From: Tepidanaerobacteraceae bacterium
GTDB lineage: Bacteria; Bacillota; Thermosediminibacteria; Thermosediminibacterales; Tepidanaerobacteraceae
Assembly (NCBI GenBank): GCA_024655905.1
Contig: JANLFP010000007.1
Location: 1-64,000 of the forward strand
DNA: 64,000 nt
Direction of reading: 5' to 3'
Below are positions 60,537-64,000 of this stretch, piece after piece (the first letter of the stretch is position 1; each line of letters opens with the position of its first letter). The position numbers and the translations under genes were made by a program. The notes under the pieces are model-generated. The model was not told where the DNA came from. It saw nothing but the letters and a program-made list of their open reading frames with translations, and searched no databases.

Positions 60537-61562
60537 ATGGAACTTATAAATAGAGTGGGAAGGGTTGTAGAGGCAGGAAAGGTTGATTTTCTGGAACGCC
60601 CGCTGGGTGATCCGGCGCCGAACCAGGTCATAATTAAAATCGTTTCCAGCGCCATCTGCGGCAGCGACCTGCATATATTCAAGGGCAAGCACCCCTCGGC
60701 GCCATTGCCCGTCACCATCGGGCACGAGTTTTCGGGCGATGTGGTGGCTGTCGGAAGCGAAGTCGGCAAAGTGAAAGTAGGCGACAGGGTAACGGTTGAA
60801 CCGGTTATTGTGTGCGGCAAATGCATCGCATGCAAAACGGGCAATTACGGCTACTGCGAAAACATCAGTTTCACATATCGCAAGGGAGACGGTGCCATGG
60901 CCGATTACATCATAGCGGAAGAGCCGTATGTGTACAGGCTGCCTGAACATCTGTCATACGATGCAGGTGCATTGATCGAGCCCCTGTCGGTAGCCGTTCA
61001 CGCGGTGCGCAGAGCTGATATTAAAATGGGCGAAAAGGTGCTCGTAATAGGAGCCGGTGCGATCGGCATTTTGATTGCCGCGCTTTGCAGAAAAAGCGGC
61101 GCGACGGATGTGGGCGTCGTCGATTATTCGCATAAGCGCCTGGAAATGGCCCTTGAGATGGGTGCGACTTTTGCCGTAAATCCGTCTGAAAAGGATGTTT
61201 ACGAGGCTGTTTATGATGTAACCGGCGGCATCGGCATGGATAAAACCTTTGAATGTGTCGGTCTGGAGGCAACCTTTAATCAGGCAATGATGACTCTCAG
61301 AAAAAATGGAACGGCTACAATCATAGGCATCTTCGAGAATCCAAACATCACCATTCCCGCAACACGCTTTATTACACATGAAATTAAGGTGCAGGGTTCT
61401 CAGGGCTATTGCTGGGATTTTCCAATTGCTCTGGAAATGACAAAAGAGATCGATATTGAAAGGCTGGTTACCCATACGTTCAAATTGCAGGATTTGCAGC
61501 AGGCTCTTGAAACCTGTCTGGATAGGAATTCGGGCGCGGTCAAGGTCATCGTGCATCCGTAA
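60537..61562 (+). CDS. zinc-dependent medium-chain alcohol/polyol dehydrogenase
   Basis: The start at 60537 follows GGGAGG. The 341-residue MDR protein has catalytic zinc ligands in AICGSDLHIF and GHEFSGDVVAVG, the structural zinc lobe CGKCIACKTGNYGYC and the Rossmann motif VLVIGAGAIGILIAAL, with VVDYSHKR after it. Similar proteins oxidise polyols such as threonine, sorbitol, galactitol or L-idonate. It is probably the first oxidation in the cluster, or works together with the SDR that follows 26 bp later. Confidence 0.9.
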   Translation: MELINRVGRVVEAGKVDFLERPLGDPAPNQVIIKIVSSAICGSDLHIFKGKHPSAPLPVTIGHEFSGDVVAVGSEVGKVKVGDRVTVEPVIVCGKCIACKTGNYGYCENISFTYRKGDGAMADYIIAEEPYVYRLPEHLSYDAGALIEPLSVAVHAVRRADIKMGEKVLVIGAGAIGILIAALCRKSGATDVGVVDYSHKRLEMALEMGATFAVNPSEKDVYEAVYDVTGGIGMDKTFECVGLEATFNQAMMTLRKNGTATIIGIFENPNITIPATRFITHEIKVQGSQGYCWDFPIALEMTKEIDIERLVTHTFKLQDLQQALETCLDRNSGAVKVIVHP

Positions 61563-61588
61563 AATAATTGCAAAAGGAGTGTCGTTTA

Positions 61589-62356
61589 ATGAAGAAAACG
61601 GCCATTATTACTGGTGGAGGCCGCGGGATCGGTTATGCTATTACGCGCCAGCTGGGCAAAGATGGCTATAATGTAGTAATCATGGGAAGGAGCCCTGAGG
61701 AAGATTACCGCGAGAATCTTGACCTTTTGACAAAAGAGGGCATAGAGTATTTGTATATTCGGGGCGGCATTGAAAATGCAATGGATAGGCAAGAATGCGT
61801 CGACCAAGCCGTGGAAAGATTTGGGAGGATTGACGTGCTGGTCAATAATGCGGGTGTGGCGCCGAAGGTGCGCAGCGACCTTCTGGAAATGACGGAAGAA
61901 AGTTTTGACCGCGTGATGGAAATCAACACCAAAGGGACCATGTTCATGACGCAAATTGTTGCAAAACAGATGCTCAAGCAGGAAATGATCGGGCCGAAGA
62001 GAGGCACCATTGTAAATATATCTTCCATCTCCGCCGTTGTTTCTTCCCCGAATAGGGGTGAATACTGCATTTCCAAAGCGGGTATTTCAATGCTTACCAA
62101 ATTATATGCTGATCGCCTCGCAAAAGAAGGCATATTGGTGCATGAAGTCCGACCGGGCGTTATTGACACGGATATGACTTCCAAAGTCAGGGAAAAATAT
62201 GATGCGTTGATTCAGAGCGGTCTGTTTCCGATTAATCGCTGGGGAAAACCGGAGGATGTGGCAGCGGCGGTTTCCGCTCTATGCTCGGATAAATTTCTTT
62301 ATACCACCGGGGACCACATATATGTCGACGGCGGCTTCCACATTCAAAGGCTGTAA
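61589..62356 (+). CDS. short-chain dehydrogenase/reductase
   Basis: The start at 61589 follows AAAGGAG. The 255-residue SDR has the cofactor motif TGGGRGIGYA, NNAG in VLVNNAGVAPK, and the catalytic Ser in ISSISAVVSS with Tyr/Lys in YCISK. Arg after the first strand loop (MGRSPEE) favours NADP. C-terminal YTTGDHIYVDGGFHIQRL is typical. It likely reduces or oxidises a keto-sugar acid in the pathway. Confidence 0.9.
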   Translation: MKKTAIITGGGRGIGYAITRQLGKDGYNVVIMGRSPEEDYRENLDLLTKEGIEYLYIRGGIENAMDRQECVDQAVERFGRIDVLVNNAGVAPKVRSDLLEMTEESFDRVMEINTKGTMFMTQIVAKQMLKQEMIGPKRGTIVNISSISAVVSSPNRGEYCISKAGISMLTKLYADRLAKEGILVHEVRPGVIDTDMTSKVREKYDALIQSGLFPINRWGKPEDVAAAVSALCSDKFLYTTGDHIYVDGGFHIQRL

Positions 62357-62381
62357 ATCCTATAAGGGGAGAGTGTTGAGG

Positions 62382-62759
62382 GTGAATGTGAACAATGTTG
62401 AATCGGTGGCGGGCATCGATTTTCCGGCAGGCAGATGCACCCGCGTGCTGGTGGGGCCCGGAGCGCCGATGGAAGCCAGGAATTTTGTCATAGGCCATGT
62501 AACCATATATCCCGGTGGATGCGTGCCCGTGCATTCCCATGAACAGGAAGAAGTATATTTGATTGTGAGCGGCAAGGGCGTTATGCGCATTGGAGATGAA
62601 GAACATTGTATAGGCCCGGGCGACTATGTCTATATCCATCCCGGTTCAGAGCATATCCTGAAAAATACTTCAAATGAAAACATGATAATGATTTTCTGCT
62701 ATGCTCCGAAAAGCATCGCAGAACATTGGAAGCTGGAGCAGGAAGGCAAATTAAAATAA
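62382..62759 (+). CDS. small cupin-domain protein
   Basis: The GTG at 62382 is the best start, 9-12 nt after GGGGAGAG; it gives 125 residues. The cupin motif 1 PVHSHEQEEVYLIVSGKGVM carries His/His/Glu metal ligands, and motif 2 GPGDYVYIHPGSEHILKNTS carries the last His. Such proteins are sugar isomerases, lyases or binding modules. It lies 25 bp after the SDR and likely acts on the same substrate. Confidence 0.85.
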   Translation: MNVNNVESVAGIDFPAGRCTRVLVGPGAPMEARNFVIGHVTIYPGGCVPVHSHEQEEVYLIVSGKGVMRIGDEEHCIGPGDYVYIHPGSEHILKNTSNENMIMIFCYAPKSIAEHWKLEQEGKLK

Positions 62760-62848
62760 ACCGGGGAGCCGGAAAAAATATACGTTCTCGGCTATGTCAT
62801 GCATTTATAAGCAATTTTTAAATCACGAAATTTTCCGGAGGAAGATTT

Positions 62849-64000
62849 ATGAGAATCATAAAATGCGATATCCTTGTGGTTGGCGGCGGAGGCGCGGCTT
62901 TGAGAGCCGCTATCGCAGCCAAAGAATATAATAAAGATTTAAAGGTCATGATTGCCACTAAAGGCAAGCTGGGGAAAAGCGGCGTCACCGCAACGGCCTG
63001 CTCGGATCGAATGGCCTTTCATGCCACGCTAGAGCACACGGAGCCCGGTGGTCCCGATTCCTGGCGGTACCATGCAGACGACATATACCGCATAGGAGGC
63101 ATGGTTTCGGATTATAATCTGGCCGAAGTCCTGGCGCAAAAAGCAAAAGATGCCTTTGAATATTTGGATGGGCTCGGCGTGCCTTTTGTAAAGAAAAACG
63201 GCCTGCCGGACCAGTTCGTAACCGATGGTTCGGAGTATGCCAGGGCATGTTACACAGGGCCTTACACCGCGGTTCATATAGAAGAAGCTCTGATGAGAAG
63301 ATTTGAAGAAATGAATATAGGAGTGCTGGATTTTTGCATGGTGGCGAAGCTCGTTAAAAAACACGAACGGGTAATAGGAGCAATAGCTCTTGATACCAGA
63401 GAAATGGATTTTGAAAAAGCCGTCATCCCAATATCAGCCGGAGCGGTAATCCTTGCCGCCGGGGGGGGAGGCATGATCTATGAGCATAATGTTTTTCCGG
63501 CGGGCATGACCGGGGATGGATACGCCCTGGCTTATGAAGCGGGGGCCGAGCTCGTAAATATGGAATTCATACAGATGGGGATAGCCTCAACCAAAACAAA
63601 ATTCAACTGTTCGGGGAGCATGATGAGGGCTGTGCCGCGCCTCATCAACGATTCCGGCGAGGAATTTTTAAAAAAATATTTTCCGGAAGGCACATCATGC
63701 GAAGAAATTTGCAATACCCTGTTCAAAAAGGGTGCCAGCTGGCCCGTGTCATACGAGCACAAGACCCATATCATAGACATCGCACTTTATAAAGAAATGA
63801 AGGCAGGGCGAAGAATTTTCCTCGATTACAGCAAAAATCCGGAAGGATTCAGATTCGACATGCTTTCCGAAGAAAACCGGTTGAGATACCGGAGGGAACA
63901 GAACCGCGACCTCGGAGCGCAGAAGAGAAACGAATCCCCACTATGCAGACTTATGGAAATAAACGAACCCTCCGTTAGGTGGTTTTCCGACAGAGGCATT
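62849..64000 (+). CDS. FAD-dependent flavoprotein (fumarate-reductase/aspartate-oxidase type), 3' end outside window
   Basis: ATG at 62849 follows CGGAGG. The first 384 residues are present with no stop. CDILVVGGGGAALRAAIAAKE is the FAD Rossmann motif, GKSGVTATACSD and AGGGGMIYEHNVFPAGMTGDGYALAYEAGAELVNMEFIQMG are the conserved flavin- and substrate-domain blocks of the succinate dehydrogenase/fumarate reductase family. It could reduce an unsaturated acid or oxidise a polyol in the cluster. The remaining C-terminus is beyond the right edge. Confidence 0.85.
   Translation, partial: MRIIKCDILVVGGGGAALRAAIAAKEYNKDLKVMIATKGKLGKSGVTATACSDRMAFHATLEHTEPGGPDSWRYHADDIYRIGGMVSDYNLAEVLAQKAKDAFEYLDGLGVPFVKKNGLPDQFVTDGSEYARACYTGPYTAVHIEEALMRRFEEMNIGVLDFCMVAKLVKKHERVIGAIALDTREMDFEKAVIPISAGAVILAAGGGGMIYEHNVFPAGMTGDGYALAYEAGAELVNMEFIQMGIASTKTKFNCSGSMMRAVPRLINDSGEEFLKKYFPEGTSCEEICNTLFKKGASWPVSYEHKTHIIDIALYKEMKAGRRIFLDYSKNPEGFRFDMLSEENRLRYRREQNRDLGAQKRNESPLCRLMEINEPSVRWFSDRGI

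Noticed and set aside
1-64000. CRISPR array
   Set aside because: No series of regularly spaced short direct repeats was found; the repeated sequences present are R spacers, IS ends and REP-like units.

Overview
The window comes from a spore-forming member of the Clostridia (Bacillota), probably an anaerobe. The evidence is the type of sequence seen throughout: T-box and lysine riboswitch leaders, strong GGAGG ribosome-binding sites with many TTG/GTG starts, a Spo0F-like/sporulation-kinase pair behind a sigma-H-type promoter, S-layer-homology (SLH) proteins, a tungstate transporter and an anaerobic Feo iron system. Genus cannot be fixed from the sequence alone; thermophilic or syntrophic Clostridia of the Thermosediminibacter/Tepidanaerobacter kind would fit.

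Layout. 1-15 kb is an AT-rich accessory region read mostly on the minus strand. It opens with the 3' end of tRNA-Asn and holds three copies of one module: the end of a DUF6147-like secreted-protein gene, then a conserved ~370 bp spacer (here called R), then a different secreted 'cargo' gene. The cargoes are a 94-aa protein, a C39-like peptidase with a beta-propeller, and a TPR/cell-wall-hydrolase with a lipoprotein. The rightmost copy sits behind an ECF sigma factor and a DUF4367 anti-sigma factor. Several genes here are frameshifted, interrupted or truncated. The region also holds a bacteriocin-like frameshifted gene, a GC-rich multi-hairpin element, an IS4-type element nested in an IS1182-type element, and REP-like GGGGACG repeats.

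15-34 kb is ordinary chromosome: a NUDIX-fold protein with a degraded motif; a Fur-controlled split feoB operon; an AIR-synthase-like enzyme; T-box-serS; an orphan lysine riboswitch; lipid II flippase Amj; a permease; a DoxX-like protein; tRNA-Thr; a phosphoribosyltransferase with an NCS2 permease; a glycosyltransferase; tungstate ABC transporter tupABC; and a DedA-PAP2 fusion.

34-48 kb is a cell-envelope block: a TetR-operator-controlled RND efflux operon (adaptor, pump, TolC-like protein, TetR regulator), then three SLH proteins and a subtilisin-like protease. 48-53 kb carries a Spo0F-like regulator and kinase, rho with an attenuator-like leader, a MazG-like protein, a pair of Gate-domain membrane proteins and a ferredoxin.

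53-64 kb is a sugar-acid or polyol catabolic cluster, all on the plus strand: KDPG aldolase, KDG kinase, a shikimate-dehydrogenase-like enzyme, a VOC protein, an IlvD/Edd dehydratase, an Old-Yellow-Enzyme-type oxidoreductase with an Fe-S motif, a zinc alcohol dehydrogenase, an SDR, a cupin and a flavoprotein running off the right edge. The dehydratase-kinase-aldolase set implies an Entner-Doudoroff-type route ending in pyruvate plus glyceraldehyde-3-phosphate. The extra redox enzymes point to a substrate that is not a simple hexonate.
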